NCBI GenBank assembly: GCA_024748595.1
Contig: CP072944.1
Location: 1,210,001 to 1,274,000, forward strand
Reading direction: 5' to 3'
DNA from: Sodalis sp. Ffu
GTDB taxonomy: Bacteria > Pseudomonadota > Gammaproteobacteria > Enterobacterales > Enterobacteriaceae
DNA: 64,000 nt
Shown piece after piece: positions 9,513 through 23,721 of the stretch (its first letter is position 1; every line of letters begins with the position of its first letter). A program made the translations under genes and the position numbers. The notes beneath the pieces are model-generated. The model worked only from the letters and a program-made list of their open reading frames with translations. It was not told the DNA's origin and did not search any database.

Positions 9513-11024
9513 ATGGAAATTAAAGATTTGATCGTAATTGGTGGAGGTATCAATGGTACCGGCATTGCTGCCGATGCTGCAGGGCGAGGTCTTTCATTAT
9601 TACTGCTTGAGGCGCAGGATCTTGCATGCGCAACTTCTTCCGCTAGTTCAAAGTTGATTCATGGCGGTTTGCGTTATCTTGAGCATTATGAATTTCGTTT
9701 AGTGAGCGAAGCGTTGGCTGAGCGTGAGGTATTATTAAAAATGGCGCCCCATATCATATTTCCAATGCGGTTTCGTTTGCCGCATCGTCCCCATTTACGG
9801 CCAGCGTGGATGATCCGTATCGGTTTGTTTATGTATGATCATCTAGGCAAACGAACGACTTTATCGCCCAGTAAAGGGGTTCGTTTTAGCTTGGATTCGC
9901 TTCTGAAACCAGAAATTGTGCGCGGTTTCGAATATTCGGACTGTTGGGTTGACGATGCGCGGTTGGTAGTGCTTAACGCGCAGGCAGTTGTGGCGCGTGG
10001 TGGTGAAGTAAAAACTCGTACCCAAGTTACACGTGCATGGCGGGAAAACGGCTTGTGGAAGGTAGAAGCCCGGGACAACATCACCGGTGCTACATACCTT
10101 TGGTGTGCTAGGGGATTGGCCAATGCTACTGGTCCTTGGGTAAAATCATTTATCGATGATAGCTTGCACTTACCGTCTCAGTATTGTGTGCGCTTGGTTA
10201 AAGGAAGTCATATCGTGGTCCAGCAGGTGAATCAGTCCTTGCAAGCTTATATTTTGCAAAACGAAGATCATCGTATTGTGTTTGTCACTCCATGGTTGGA
10301 TGAATTTTCGATTATCGGTACCACCGACGTTGAATATAGTGGTGATCCTAATGCGGTGCAGATCGATGATAACGAAATTGATTACTTGCTCAAGGTCTAT
10401 AATTCTTATTTCAAAAAACCTTTAGGCCGCAAGGATATTGTTTGGACTTATTCAGGTGTGCGTCCATTATGTGATGATGAGTCTGATTCACCCCAGATAG
10501 TGACTCGTGATTACACTTTGTCGCTGAGTGATGATCGTGGTCAAGCTCCATTATTATCGGTTTTTGGAGGTAAGCTTACCACTTATCGTAAGTTGGCGGA
10601 GCACGCTTTGAAAAAATTGGCAAAATATTATCCAAATTCCAAAGGTGCTTGGACCCATAATGCTGTTCTGCCAGGTGGTGATTTTGTCGGTACCCGTGAT
10701 GACTATGCAGCAATGTTGCGCCGTAGATTCCATTTTCTTCCGGAATCTACGGCGCGACGTTATAGTTGCACCTATGGTACTCGCAGTGAAAAACTGTTGG
10801 CTGGTGCTTCTAGTTTGCAGGATTTGGGAGAAAATTTTGGTCATGGTTTGTATGAAGCTGAACTGCGTTATCTAGTAGCGCAGGAGTGGGTTGTTATGCT
10901 CGATGATGCTATTTGGCGCCGCACTAAACTAGGCATGTGGTTGAATAAGTCACAACAGATTCGTATTAGTCAGTGGTTAGTACAGCATGGGCCCCGTCAT
11001 CGTTTTGTTGCCCTCCTGATATAG
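9513..11024 (+). CDS. glpD: aerobic glycerol-3-phosphate dehydrogenase
   Basis: GlpD is a membrane-associated flavoenzyme that oxidises sn-glycerol-3-phosphate to dihydroxyacetone phosphate and passes electrons to quinone. The 503 residues match the family length (501 in E. coli). The N-terminal FAD fold has GGGING at residues 10-15. ATSSASSKLIHGGLRYLE, the WVDDARLV block, GTTDVEY, WTYSGVRPL and VFGGKLTTYRKLAEHAL are all present. The start has AGGGAG 7 bases upstream. In E. coli glpD and asd are separated by the glycogen genes; here only eroded DNA lies between them. No repressor gene (glpR) remains in the window. Confidence 0.97.
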   Translation: MEIKDLIVIGGGINGTGIAADAAGRGLSLLLLEAQDLACATSSASSKLIHGGLRYLEHYEFRLVSEALAEREVLLKMAPHIIFPMRFRLPHRPHLRPAWMIRIGLFMYDHLGKRTTLSPSKGVRFSLDSLLKPEIVRGFEYSDCWVDDARLVVLNAQAVVARGGEVKTRTQVTRAWRENGLWKVEARDNITGATYLWCARGLANATGPWVKSFIDDSLHLPSQYCVRLVKGSHIVVQQVNQSLQAYILQNEDHRIVFVTPWLDEFSIIGTTDVEYSGDPNAVQIDDNEIDYLLKVYNSYFKKPLGRKDIVWTYSGVRPLCDDESDSPQIVTRDYTLSLSDDRGQAPLLSVFGGKLTTYRKLAEHALKKLAKYYPNSKGAWTHNAVLPGGDFVGTRDDYAAMLRRRFHFLPESTARRYSCTYGTRSEKLLAGASSLQDLGENFGHGLYEAELRYLVAQEWVVMLDDAIWRRTKLGMWLNKSQQIRISQWLVQHGPRHRFVALLI

Positions 11025-11434
11025 GTTCAAAGTAACCTATGGATGGTTTGCCTTTCTTTGGAAGATACTTATTCTTAGCGTTAGTAATCATTACTATGGG
11101 CTTTATAAGTTATTTTTATATTAATAATGGATATTAGAATACTAGCGATATTTGGCGGTGCACGGAGAGGCCTCGACTGAATATGCTGGTGGTAAATTGC
11201 AATAGTAACATATAGATGTGTATTGTATCTGCTGCTTAGCGTTTACCTGTGCGGCGAAAGTTTCTAAAATAAATATATTTTTTCTCTCATGGCTTTTATA
11301 AATCAGAAATTATTCTGAAATAAATAGTTAGAACATTAATTTTTTAAAAGTTTTAATGTTAAAGTAAAATTTAAAAGCACTAATTATTGGGGTATATCAT
11401 CAACTGATGTTATAGTTAAATAAATGGTTATTTT

Positions 11435-11660
11435 TAATTTTTATTGAATAAATCTATTTATTTTGATTATTTATCATAAGTTTGTATGAATAGTTATTCA
11501 AGTTACTCGTTTGTTGCGTAGTAATACTTAGCTGAGTATTTTTATTCAATGTATGTATTATGGTTATGTTTTCTTTTGGTTTGGTATTGTAATTTGGTAG
11601 TATCGAAGTTTGTTAAATAGTTATTTTGTTCTTGATATGCCTGGTACTCCTAAATACGCT
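11435..11660 (+). repeat. dispersed repeat with IS903-like left end
   Basis: Starts with TTTTATTGAATAAATC. About 55 bases later comes the core TTCAAGTTACTCGTTTG and GTAATACTTAGCTGAG. After that come a segment containing ATGGTTATG, and the tail TTGTAATTTGGTAGTATC with GTTAAATAGTTATTTT. The order is shared with the copies near 19148, 54561 and 55491. Confidence 0.55.
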
Positions 11661-11880
11661 GAAGTAACCATATTTTTTTGGTGGTCATTATTTTTTATTA
11701 AACGTTGAGTGGATAAAGTCTGATTTTTAATCGGACTAGTTGTAGGTTTTTTGGAGGTATAGGCAGTTTTATTTTTGGTCAGTGATCAACTGTGGTTACT
11801 GTGTGTATTATAAGCTCTATTGACGATGGTATTTTTTTATATAGCCGTATTAGATGTTTTCTTCTAATTTTTTTAAATCA

Positions 11881-11898
11881 GATTTATTTAATAAAGAT
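11881..11898 (-). repeat. IS903-like terminal repeat
   Basis: GATTTATTTAATAAAGAT resembles the reversed IS903-group end with a few substitutions. It lies 106 bases from the 3' end of asd. Confidence 0.4.
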
Positions 11899-12004
11899 GT
11901 GGTCATATTGATACGTATTTGGCTGTGAGGGATTTTATCTTTCTCATACGATTGTCCATGTTAAATAGAGTATTTGCACTAGTGTTTGCTCATAACACTA
12001 TTTA

Positions 12005-13111
12005 TTAATGGGTCAGTTGGCGCAGCATGCGGCGCAGTGGTTCAGCAGCGCCCCACAACAGTTGATCGCCTACAGCAAAGGCCGAGAGATAGTCCGGTCC
12101 CATATTTAGTTTGCGCAGTCGTCCCACTGGAGTTTTTAACGTGCCGGTGACTGCTGCTGGCGTTAGTTCATGCATCGACCGCTCACGATCGTTAGGCACC
12201 ACACTCACCCAATCGTTATGTTTTGCAAGCAGCAACTCGATTTCTGCCAGCGGAATATCCTTTTTTAGTTTGATTGTAAATACTTGACTATGGCAGCGCA
12301 GTGCACCAATTCTCACACACAGTCCATCTATCGGAATCAGTTGACGAGTATTAAGAATTTTATTGGTTTCTACCTGTCCCTTCCATTCTTCTTTACTCTG
12401 GCCGTTTTTTAGTTGTTTGTCGATCCACGGGATCAGGCTGCCAGCCAGCGGTACGCCAAAATTATCCGTAGTTAGAGTACCGCTACGGGTCAGTTCTGTT
12501 ACATGTCGTTCAATATCTAGGATGGCTGATGCGGGATCTTGCAGCGGCTTTGCCACAGCGTCATGCAATTGTCCCATTTGTAATAGTAATTCGCGCATAT
12601 GACGTGCGCCGCCGCCGGAAGCTGCTTGATAAGTAGCGACTGATACCCATTCGATCAAATCCTGGGCGAATAGTACGCCGAGTGACATTAGCATCAGGCT
12701 GACGGTGCAGTTACCGCCGACAAATGTCTTAATGCCCTGATTCAAGCCTTGCTGGATCACTGCTTGGTTGATAGGATCTAATATAATAACGGCGTCATCG
12801 TGCATTCTTAGTGATGAGGCTGCATCAACCCAGTAGCCTTGCCAACCTATTTCGCGCAGCTTGGGATATATTTCGTTAGTATAATCGTCTCCCTGGCAAG
12901 TGATAATTATGTCTACTGCTTTAAGCGCTTCCAAATTATAGGCATCTTGTAGAGTTTCATACTGGTTGTTAATTACCGGTGCGGTTTTACCGTACTGGGA
13001 AGTGGAAAAAAAGATAGGGTGTATGGCGTCAAAATCTTGTTCTGTGATCATGCGCTGTATAAGAACTGAACCGACCATACCGCGCCAGCCTATAAAACCA
13101 ACGTTTTTCAT
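12005..13111 (-). CDS. asd: aspartate-semialdehyde dehydrogenase
   Basis: Asd reduces aspartyl phosphate to aspartate semialdehyde with NADPH, the branch point to diaminopimelate/lysine, threonine and methionine; diaminopimelate is also needed for peptidoglycan. 368 residues, one more than E. coli. The Rossmann motif GWRGMVG is at 8-14, the catalytic Cys is in GGNCT (C135), and the general base is His274 in RCHSQ. The ATG is at the family start, preceded by AGGAA. All key residues are intact. With argD and lysO it frames the lysine pathway in this window. Confidence 0.97.
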   Translation of the reverse strand: MKNVGFIGWRGMVGSVLIQRMITEQDFDAIHPIFFSTSQYGKTAPVINNQYETLQDAYNLEALKAVDIIITCQGDDYTNEIYPKLREIGWQGYWVDAASSLRMHDDAVIILDPINQAVIQQGLNQGIKTFVGGNCTVSLMLMSLGVLFAQDLIEWVSVATYQAASGGGARHMRELLLQMGQLHDAVAKPLQDPASAILDIERHVTELTRSGTLTTDNFGVPLAGSLIPWIDKQLKNGQSKEEWKGQVETNKILNTRQLIPIDGLCVRIGALRCHSQVFTIKLKKDIPLAEIELLLAKHNDWVSVVPNDRERSMHELTPAAVTGTLKTPVGRLRKLNMGPDYLSAFAVGDQLLWGAAEPLRRMLRQLTH

Positions 13112-13421
13112 ATTTAACTATTCCTGTTCGTAAGATGATACACATTTGTGCTTTTATCTGATGACGTGAGTAGCATAATTATCATTACATTACAAAATTT
13201 GGCCGAAAAGCTGCAAGTAAAATTATTCAATTTAATGCTTTTTTAGTATAACTAGGCCGTAATTCTGGTTTAAAGTACCTACTAGGAAAGGATATTTTTA
13301 GTGGTTCTTGCTTTCCTGGTAAAATTGTGGTAGCTCTTTTTATTTTTTGTCATGTATCGTGTTATATGCGGACTGCATATGGCGTTTGTATCAGCTACTG
13401 GTGATTTTTGATCGTTTGTTC

Positions 13422-13439
13422 AGCTTTGTTGAATAAATC
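13422..13439 (+). repeat. IS903-like terminal inverted repeat
   Basis: AGCTTTGTTGAATAAATC matches the IS903-group end at 17 of 18 positions. The following bases (GGATTTATCTAATAGTGAAG) resemble those after the copy at 48097, so flanking element sequence is shared as well. Confidence 0.6.
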
Positions 13440-14115
13440 GGATTTATCTAATAGTGAAGAGTACATCAATTGACTAATTTATTAAAAGTTAAGCAAGATA
13501 TAACAAATCACTATTTAAATATAATTGACTGATGTTATATTTAATGTAAAACTGCTTGAATTTTGCTTAGTCTGTTATTCTAAGCATGATAAATATACTG
13601 TATAGAAGTATTGAAATAAATATTTCGCTATTACAAGGTTTTATAGATTTTATTTTCAGTTTATAATTCTTCTAAATTGTACAGTTGCATTTAGTAACTA
13701 AGATAAATCTTCATGTTATGTTAAAATTTAATCTAATGTTACTAGGATGTGGTAGTTAATACGATGATAGAATGATGTTCTACGCTCTTATTTATTGGAT
13801 AATATAACTGATATCAAAACATGCTTTAGATATTTAAAATATATAAAATTTTTAAAAAAAAGTGCGGTGTAGATATCAATTTTATTATGAGTTGGTATGC
13901 CGGTGAATATTTTAACTAGTTTGCCTGTCAAGTTTATTTTATCGCTGGATAAAATAATTTATGGTTATTCACTTTTGCAGTGTGTATTACATTAATTTTA
14001 TTTATTGGTTATTCTGTAGGGTTTATTTTATTTTTGATATTTATACAGCATTAGTAATGACTAAAAATTGAGTTTATCAAGACAGCTATTTATAAAGCAA
14101 TTGTTTGGAGAATGT

Positions 14116-14149
14116 ATCCTGTTGACACGCTTTATGGCGTCAACAGGAT
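14116..14149 (-). terminator. hairpin just past the yhfA remnant
   Basis: Perfect 11-bp arms ATCCTGTTGAC and GTCAACAGGAT around a 12-base loop. It lies where the yhfA terminator would be on the minus strand, although a U-tract is missing. Confidence 0.45.
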
Positions 14150-14480
14150 GATTAATCAGCAGTGCGCACCTCAAAATACGGGTAATATTGCCACTTTATC
14201 AACACCAACAACATCGAACAATATTTTTTGTCGATAGTGTGATCTCTTATCAATAATTTTGTCCATCTAGGTTGCTGTGAATTATCACAAAGGTAAGTAT
14301 AGAGTAGTCTGCATGAACAGTCTCTTTACAGTGTCTGGTGAAAAATTTTTACAGCGTATGTACCTCAATGATATCTCTTTTTCAAGAAGCGATACTATCG
14401 TAACATCCACCCACCGTACATCAATAATATTTTCATTGGCTTCTGGGAGGTCTCATCGGCATTGTTATCCATTATTATTC
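14150..14480 (-). pseudogene. yhfA: decayed OsmC-family protein YhfA
   Basis: Minus-strand fragments in shifting frames recall YhfA: VSLLEKEISLRYIRCKNFS (family VVSILQKGRHDVVDCEVKL), VKRLFMQTTLYL, and DKKYCSMLLVLIK (family EKYCSVALMLEKA). Several stops and frameshifts break it. Its position fits: in E. coli yhfA is divergent from crp, immediately next to it, exactly as here. YhfA is an OsmC-like protein of unclear role. The call rests on hand alignment of fragments plus synteny. Confidence 0.65.
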
Positions 14481-14885
14481 AGTGACCATCGGTATACTCA
14501 TTGATAAAATATAGAGAAGATTTCCAATTTATTTTATTTGCACTATCTATATGATAATTTCTAGTAAAATGTGTTATGAATAATTACATTTAGCTGTCAC
14601 ATTAGCCATTAATTGCAGATATATCAAGTTAAAAGGAGACAATATAAGACAGTGTCACAAAGCTATGATAAAACACATGGTAGGATTGAAATTATTGATA
14701 CTAAAGTAAAATGGTATGATAGCGATCATGATGTTATCAACATTGAATTCTGATATGTTACATTATATAGGTTCTTTTATTGGATAAAATCATACTATGA
14801 TAAACCATAATTATACATAATTATAGAGAATAGGTTGTTATTGGTATTACAAAAAGATAGTGATGACAAAAGAGGATAACAACGA
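14481..14885. other. crp upstream region
   Basis: About 400 AT-rich bases between the yhfA remnant and crp. The crp promoter must lie here, but no TGTGA-N6-TCACA CRP site and no clear sigma-70 pair could be identified by eye. Confidence 0.4.
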
Positions 14886-15518
14886 ATGTTTTTCAGCAAG
14901 TTGCAAACAGATCCGACTCTTGAATGGTTCCTTTCTCATTGCCATATTCATAAGTATCCATTAAAGAGTACGTTGATTTATCAGGGTGAAAAGGCAGAAA
15001 CACTGTACTATATCGTAAAAGGCTCTGTGGCAGTATTGATCAAGGATGAAGAAGGTAAGGAAATGATTCTATCCTATCTTAACCAGGGAGATTTTATTGG
15101 TGAATTGGGATTGTTTGAGGAGGGACAGGAACGCAGCGCTTGGGTGCGGGCGAAAAGCTCTTGTGAAGTGGCTGAAATATCTTATAAAAAATTTCGTCAG
15201 TTGATCCAGATAAATCCTGATATTCTGATGCGTTTGTCATCGCAGATGGCCAGTCGTCTGCAGGTGACCTCTGAGAAAGTCGGTAATCTAGCATTTCTTG
15301 ACGTCACCGGACGTATAGCTCAGACATTGCTTAATTTGACTAAACAGCCTGATGCCATGACGCATCCCGATGGTATGCAGATAAAAATTACCCGTCAAGA
15401 GATCGGTCAGATTGTTGGATGTTCACGGGAAACAGTTGGCCGTATTCTTAAAATGCTCGAAGATCAAAATCTTATTTCTGCCCACGGCAAAACGATTGTC
15501 GTTTATGGTACGCGCTAA
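14886..15518 (+). CDS. crp: cAMP receptor protein (global transcription regulator)
   Basis: CRP binds cAMP and activates or represses many catabolic promoters. 210 residues, the same as E. coli. Only the first few residues differ ([14 protein letters not shown]). The cyclic-nucleotide domain has the phosphate-binding [15 protein letters not shown] and the C-helix [12 protein letters not shown]. The helix-turn-helix [19 protein letters not shown] is intact with Arg180, Glu181 and Arg185. The start has GAGGATAA upstream. Near-identity to enteric CRP amid eroded DNA shows strong selection. It lies next to the yhfA remnant and argD, the enteric order minus yhfK. Confidence 0.98.
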   Translation: MFFSKLQTDPTLEWFLSHCHIHKYPLKSTLIYQGEKAETLYYIVKGSVAVLIKDEEGKEMILSYLNQGDFIGELGLFEEGQERSAWVRAKSSCEVAEISYKKFRQLIQINPDILMRLSSQMASRLQVTSEKVGNLAFLDVTGRIAQTLLNLTKQPDAMTHPDGMQIKITRQEIGQIVGCSRETVGRILKMLEDQNLISAHGKTIVVYGTR

Positions 15519-16862
15519 AAGATCTTTTATTACGGATGGTGTAATGCATCATATGTTGTTTGAAAATTTTTATTGCTTTAATTTGTGCTTAGTAATATCA
15601 GTAGTTGCATATTATTTAGCTAATACATACGGTTATCATATGCCATATCGCAAAATCTACAAGAATATATTGCCGTTATTTTGGTAGAGATCCAGTGGGT
15701 ATTGGATATGCGTTGGTTGGGGTGTAGTTGGTGAGTTGATTGGGTTGTATGCTGGTGTTTGCGTGCTATGACTTGTGACTGCAATGTTTATAATGGACGC
15801 TGATTGTTGTTCAAACGTAAAATATCTATCAAAAATTAGAGCGGAATTAGTAATTTTTTCATTTTCTGTTGCAATTAAATTTTGATGCTAGAGTTCTGGT
15901 TCATATCGGTGTAATTAGTTAATGATGCCCATACCATAATAAGCTGTTTATTCCATAGCTTAATATTATATTTAGTAATATCAGAATTTTTGTAAAATTA
16001 TTATATCTTTCTAGTAATGTAGCTATTTTATAGTTAGTTGTAAGCAGTTTTAGGAAAATATGATCATTTTAATTTTTTGCTAACAGTGTAGCGTAGCTAT
16101 CATGTTTATAATAATTTCTGTCGATGGTCGGTTTATTATTTTTATCATATTTATGTTGCAAGAGTCTAATTAATGATATAGTATTCATTATATTACTCAG
16201 TGATAATGGTGTTTTTAAATAAATTACGCTTTTCTAATTAATAAAAGGTAGATTATTACTTTTAATTATATAGTAATATTTAAAGATTAAAATTACTAAT
16301 TAAATGATCTATAATAACGCCGTTATAAAATGCAGTGTACTTAATGATTAAACGTTATTATTGATGTTAAAACTAATCTATTGTTTAACAGGATAAACAT
16401 TAAAGTTTTATAGATTCTATTTTTAGTTCATGAATATTATCTTATGTGTCCAGTATTTTATTGCAGCATTAGTAAATGGGCTAAAATATTAACATCATGA
16501 TATACGCCATCATTGCTTATAGTGTTATTGATAAGTAAGTGCTACTTGTTAGCTGTCTGTAAAATATATCAAAAAAATGAAAAGTCTTGTTTTAGAAAAT
16601 TTGATTTATTCAGAATGTCCATGTGAATAATGCCTTCCATTTTAAATCAATTAGTTTATTATTTGGCATATCAATGCCATAATATATTAATCGATGCGTA
16701 TGGTATTTATTTGGTTTCTTGCCAGTTGCGCTTTTAATGAATTTAGTATCGAAGCTGGCTTAATATCATTTTTAACACAACTTTTAGTTATGTGTCACCT
16801 GCATAAGCCATAATCCTGTATAGTAGTGATGGGGTATCGCAGAGAGCACTGTCAGATGCCGA
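15519..16862. other. eroded region where yhfK is expected
   Basis: E. coli has the membrane-protein gene yhfK between crp and argD. Here 1.3 kb of AT-rich DNA fills the gap. No convincing YhfK fragment was found by hand. Around 15955-16010 there is a weak match to the tail of the dispersed repeat (TTTAGTAATATCAGAATTT). Confidence 0.45.
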
Positions 16863-18098
<1,236 letters not shown>

Positions 18099-18202
18099 TT
18101 AATGAGTTGTTAGATAACAAGTGGAAATATAGTCACTGTATACGAATAAAAATCATATTTAAGTGAAGATCTGTTGCATGTTTTTTGCGAAAACACCTTG
18201 CG

Positions 18203-18784
18203 TTAGTGACTTAGGAAGTTAGCCATTAACTGGTATCCCTGCTCACTTAATATACTTTCAGGATGAAATTGAACACCATCTAGTGCTAGGGAGCGGTGGC
18301 GAATGGCCATAATTTCGTCATACTTTCCTTCACGCAAACTCCAGGCGGTCACTTTTAGGCTCGGAGGCACGTTGGCTGGGTTGATTACCAACGAGTGATA
18401 GCGAGTCACGGTTAGTGGTTGAGATAGCCCGCGAAATATCCCTTGACCATCATGTTGTATGGTAGAGGTTTTTCCGTGCATCATTTGTCGCGAGCGTATC
18501 ACTTGGGCACCGAACGCCTGACCTATAGCCTGATGGCCAAGACATACGCCAAAAATTGGTAATTTACCGGCGAAATGTCGGATGGCGGTGAGGGAAATAC
18601 CAGCATTGTCCGGCGTGCCAGGTCCAGGAGAAATCACCAGATGTTGCGGCGCAAGTCGCTCAATATCTGTAATATTGAGGCTATCATGCCTTCTCACCGT
18701 AACTCGTGCGCCCAGTTCACAGAAATATTGATAAAGGTTCCAGGTAAATGAATCATAGTTATCTATTATTAGTAATTTGTTCAT
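18203..18784 (-). CDS. pabA: aminodeoxychorismate synthase, glutamine amidotransferase subunit
   Basis: PabA hydrolyses glutamine and feeds ammonia to PabB, which makes aminodeoxychorismate for p-aminobenzoate and folate. 193 residues from the ATG at [15 protein letters not shown], which matches the family start; the 41 codons upstream have no family counterpart. The class-I triad is complete: Cys81 in GVCLGH, and His174 and Glu176 in FHPES. The oxyanion motif SPGPGTP is present. E. coli has the same argD-pabA arrangement. TrpG is the closest alternative, but the neighbourhood and the HGKTS/RYHSLV blocks favour PabA. Confidence 0.92.
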   Translation of the reverse strand: MNKLLIIDNYDSFTWNLYQYFCELGARVTVRRHDSLNITDIERLAPQHLVISPGPGTPDNAGISLTAIRHFAGKLPIFGVCLGHQAIGQAFGAQVIRSRQMMHGKTSTIQHDGQGIFRGLSQPLTVTRYHSLVINPANVPPSLKVTAWSLREGKYDEIMAIRHRSLALDGVQFHPESILSEQGYQLMANFLSH

Positions 18785-19147
18785 GACACTCTTTTTTTGT
18801 GGGGGGTAATATGCTGCTTGCCTTATACGTTGCGAAGTTAATGGCAGTTCAGATAAGGAATATCTGCAATTGTATGATAACAGAACCAACGTGACTACTA
18901 GTTGCATGAATCATGCAGAGCGGGCGTGTCCAACTGGTTGTTGATGGATAGTATTATGGCTATCTGAGCACAAACCTTAAGGGGATCCGATTGTTTATCC
19001 CATAGAATGCTGCATGTTGATATCAACATAATAATTCTTTTTCAGTTTGGTAAAATTAATTCATAGGATAGAGTACGCAAATAATCTTTCTTCATATAGC
19101 CAGCGGTTGGATCACCGCGTTACTTTCAGTTTTGAGATACGAGAGAT

Positions 19148-19345
19148 AGCTTTATTGAATACATGTAGCCGTCGTCGAGTTTATTTGATTAAAAGTTGTT
19201 CAAGCTATTGGTTTGGTAGTTGAAAATTTTAGCTAGATATTTTGTTTAATGTTTGTTCTATCACCGTGGCTTATCTATATTGCATTGTTAATATTAAGAG
19301 TTGTTTAATAGTTATTTTATTTTAATATATTAGTTATTATAAAAT
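19148..19345 (+). repeat. dispersed repeat with IS903-like left end
   Basis: AGCTTTATTGAATACAT, then after about 30 bases AAAGTTGTTCAAGCTATTGG and TTTGGTAGTTG, then ACCGTGGCTTA, TTGCATTGTTAATATTA and GTTTAATAGTTATTTTATT. This is the same order of blocks as the copies at 11435 and 55491. Confidence 0.55.
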
Positions 19346-19913
19346 GTTGATAGTAACTAATATTTTCTCTATGTTGGTAGCAATAATAGTAATAAGTTAG
19401 CTATTTTAATGTGTATTTAATTTATTATTATATTAATTTTTACGTCTATTTATATTAGTAAATTCTGGATAGATAGATATTTATTAGTTAAATAGCATTT
19501 CTAATAATTTTAGCTTCTTATCAAAAAATTTTTAATGATACTATCTTAGATAGCGTATAAATGTATTATTTTAAATAATTTATTCTTTCATATAAGTCAG
19601 CAAATATTGATGTATTTAATTACAACATCGATGATCTATGTTGATGCAAGCTTTGTTTGCGATCTATGGATTAGTAATATAAAATCTTTATTTATGCAAT
19701 AGGACTACTCTTATTTATATCATCTTGATTCTATTTAAGAATATTTTTATTTGTTAGGATTCTACCTGCATCAATAAATCAGTTAAAAAGGTTAATGCAT
19801 AAAATATTTGATATATAGCGAAATTACTTGTACTGATACTTTATGGTATTGAAGTAAAGTAATTTTATAAAGGTAGAAAAGTTAGAATATACGATCACGA
19901 GAAGTGCTATGTC

Positions 19914-19944
19914 TGATGTAAACCGCATGTAGCGGTTTACATCA
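19914..19944. repeat. perfect 13-bp orphan hairpin
   Basis: The arms TGATGTAAACCGC and GCGGTTTACATCA pair perfectly around a 5-base loop. There is no adjacent gene and no U-tract. GC is higher than in its surroundings. Confidence 0.55.
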
Positions 19945-20481
19945 TAATTCATGAAATTATTTTATTTAATCATTTAGTTGAGTAGTAATAGATATGACAG
20001 TATGACCTGCAGGCTTGCATTAAATATGTTAACATGAAATAACTATTCATCTAATTTCTATTATACGATACTAAGGTGAAGAAAGTTATATTGTGATGTA
20101 AGATGTATTTATAAAATGTTTCAGTTAGGTATGTATTCTACCAGATAAATGGTTTGCATGAATTTATCTTGTTCTTTAAGTAATCAATTAACATTAAGCA
20201 TTTTAACATAGTATACACCATATTAAATAAAACTTATGGATATTAGATATTGATGCGCTTAAATTTTTTGTTATGAATAATGTAATGGCTTTATATTAAA
20301 GAAAGGATTATTGAAGTATAGATTTGTTTAATAAAGACTTCTTGAGTGGTGTTTATATTTATTGTCAAGTCGGGATTGCTATCCGATTTGAGGTATTCAG
20401 GTTTTTAACGCTAGAGGTAATCAAAGTTGGAGTTTTATCTAGTCCTGGAAGACATATTGCGGTAGGTGTTGAACTATTTTG

Positions 20482-20518
20482 TATCCAAGGTTTATCGAGC
20501 AAGTGATCACCTTGGATA
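20482..20518 (-). terminator. hairpin downstream of serS
   Basis: Perfect 10-bp arms TATCCAAGGT and ACCTTGGATA, 85 bases beyond the serS stop. It could define the serS transcript end, but the loop is long (17 bases) and no U-tract follows. Confidence 0.35.
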
Positions 20519-20602
20519 AAGATGTCACACAGTACAAGCTTCTGCCATTTTATAACATAAAAATTGAGCAAATATGCTTGACAGTATTGTGGGTTTGTTA
20601 GC

Positions 20603-22009
<1,407 letters not shown>

Positions 22010-22079
22010 TTATCGGTAGTATTTTGTCGGATTGTTTTGACTGAATTTGTTAAGCTATAAAAGCTTTTACCTCTTTTTT

Positions 22080-23095
22080 TCACCTCGGGAGAACTTGGGT
22101 AATATAGTAAAGTATCTGTCCAGATTATTTTCGGCGAAGTAATCTTTCCTGTGCATGATTGGGTGCACCATAGGTATTGTGTCTCGGCGATGAGTTCTAT
22201 TTTTTCATTAACTAGGTTGATGCTTTGCAGAGATAAAGCAGCGCATTGTAATCCATGTTGTTAGGGTGCATCGACGCTTTGAAAACAGTAATCTGCGTTA
22301 TTTTTTGCTAGCTGGCTAAATAAACCGATTTGCTTGGCCTGATCTGCTTGATTTTGGTGGGGCCGATGTGGGTGAAGCAGTTCCAGACAGCGATCGTTAT
22401 TTGCAAGTGCGAGATTGACGTTGCCATATCTTCGAAGGCGATTGTCAGTAAATTATGTGTGATTTATAGAGATGATCTTGGTAGCGATAATAATTAATAT
22501 GAATAAAGCGCTGCGCCTTGAGGAGTAGCTATGAAATTATGCATGTGGAAATTAAATCTTAGTTAAGCGTAACATGTATCAAAGCACTCATTGCGTTCTT
22601 CAACTGTCTTAAGCTCAGCGATGGTGTTTAGGCCTGCTTGCTGTTGGCGCTAATTTTTGCTGTATTGGCCATTATTTCTAAATTATTGGGTGAATTCTTC
22701 GCATCGTCATTGATCTACTATTCTAGTAAACGAGGTGTTTGTTATTGTAGGATCCAGTATTTAGAGCCACTATAAGGCGTTAGTGGTTCTTGTATCGCTT
22801 GATTTAGTACAGTTAAGCCCAGTTTTTAGTTGTAAGATAGCAGTGCTGAATTAAGTTTAAATAAGAGATTTTAGTCGTGGTCACTGATAAAGATGGTGTT
22901 TTTTGTATAGTAGTAAGGAACGTAACCTGCTGTCTTATTTCATAAAATCATCGAGTGAAGTCGGCGGTTTTTAATTGTCCGTAGTAGCGGCTTTGCACTG
23001 CCAGGAATGATTCTGGTAAAGGTAAACTTCTAGTTTTGAGGCTCATACTTGCCGACAGGATTTGGAATTGGATTTGGCTAAATCTAGAGGAAGAT
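22080..23095 (-). pseudogene. rarA: decayed replication-associated recombination protein A
   Basis: Lies between serS and lolA, exactly where rarA (ycaJ/mgsA) sits in E. coli. Minus-strand fragments recall it: FKLNSALLS (family FELNSALLS), FEDMATSI followed by ITIAVWNCFTHIGP (family ASEDVGNADP and IAAWDCFTRVGP), VYLAS then a stop, DYNALLYLCKAS then a stop and LMKK, and near the end LLYYPSSPEV. Many stops and frameshifts are present, and the AAA+ Walker region is unrecognisable. RarA is a clamp-loader-like ATPase acting at stalled replication forks. The sequence and the position together make the call firm. Confidence 0.85.
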
Positions 23096-23109
23096 TTCCA
23101 TGATTATTT

Positions 23110-23721
23110 TTAGTGACGTTGGTCATCCAGTGTCACTCCTTTGGGTGGTATAAAGTGAAATTTGGAGATATTCACTGGGATGTTGTTTTGGCTTTTTAGT
23201 CGATAGTCGATGCGTTGGCCATCCTGCTCTATGGCGGTAAAGCCTTCAATGGTGCCATCGTCGATCACTTTAACCATGAACTGCTTCAAATTAGCATTGT
23301 TGGATTTTGGCACTAGGGAAAAGTTATCTCCCTGCTGCTTTACATTATATCGGCGCCAATCGGAAGAGCTATTGCAAGTAATTAGCATAAACGGTGTATT
23401 GTCGGTGGCGTTTTTTAACCAGTTGGCAGTGGCTTGTTCTACTAATGGATTGTAAAACCACAATGTTTTTCCATCGGAGATCAGTATATTTTCATCGGGA
23501 AAGGTCATATGCCAGTTGAATAGGTTGGGACGTTTTACCCATAATTCCCCTTCTCCCTCCTGTACTGGCCTGCCTTCTGCATTGGTGACCTGCTGACTAA
23601 AGCTGGCATGGAAACTAATGACTTTGTTGAGACGGTTCTGTAGCACGTCAGCATCGTCAGCTAATGTAGGGGTTGCCATTATGGCGTAAAACAGACAAGC
23701 GATCATTAACCATTTTTTCAT
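23110..23721 (-). CDS. lolA: outer-membrane lipoprotein carrier protein
   Basis: LolA is the periplasmic chaperone that carries lipoproteins from LolCDE to LolB. 203 residues, equal to E. coli, from MKKWLMIA. A signal peptide is visible: KK, a hydrophobic run, and a likely cleavage after ATPTLA. The mature part has [50 protein letters not shown] and the C-terminal VTLDDQRH. I chose the second ATG because AAGGA lies 9 bases before it; the first ATG abuts the AAGGA. It lies between the rarA and ftsK remnants in the enteric order. Confidence 0.95.
   Translation of the reverse strand: MKKWLMIACLFYAIMATPTLADDADVLQNRLNKVISFHASFSQQVTNAEGRPVQEGEGELWVKRPNLFNWHMTFPDENILISDGKTLWFYNPLVEQATANWLKNATDNTPFMLITCNSSSDWRRYNVKQQGDNFSLVPKSNNANLKQFMVKVIDDGTIEGFTAIEQDGQRIDYRLKSQNNIPVNISKFHFIPPKGVTLDDQRH

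Larger units (their letters stand above)
11025..12004. other. eroded DNA where the glycogen operon is expected
   Basis: In E. coli the glgB-glgP genes lie between glpD and asd. None is recognisable here. Instead there is a copy of the dispersed repeat (about 11435-11660) and an IS903-like end (11881-11898), which suggests that mobile-element activity accompanied the loss. Confidence 0.5.
13112..14149. other. eroded intergenic DNA
   Basis: No gene recognised. It contains an IS903-like end at 13422-13439, and its right edge holds the hairpin at 14116-14149. Confidence 0.5.
18785..20602. other. 1.8-kb eroded region with repeat copy and hairpins
   Basis: No gene recognised. The stretch contains a dispersed-repeat copy (19148-19345), a hairpin at 19914-19944 and another at 20482-20518. 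It marks a break of E. coli synteny, since pabA (75 min) is joined here to serS (20 min). Confidence 0.5.

Noticed and set aside
14277-14504. 75-codon plus-strand frame
   Set aside because: It lies antisense to the yhfA remnant and has no start signal.
15519-16862. yhfK pseudogene
   Set aside because: Expected by synteny, but no translated fragment was similar enough to claim it.
20365-20571. 68-codon minus-strand frame downstream of serS
   Set aside because: No family match or ribosome-binding site; it overlaps a hairpin and could equally be chance or an unknown remnant.
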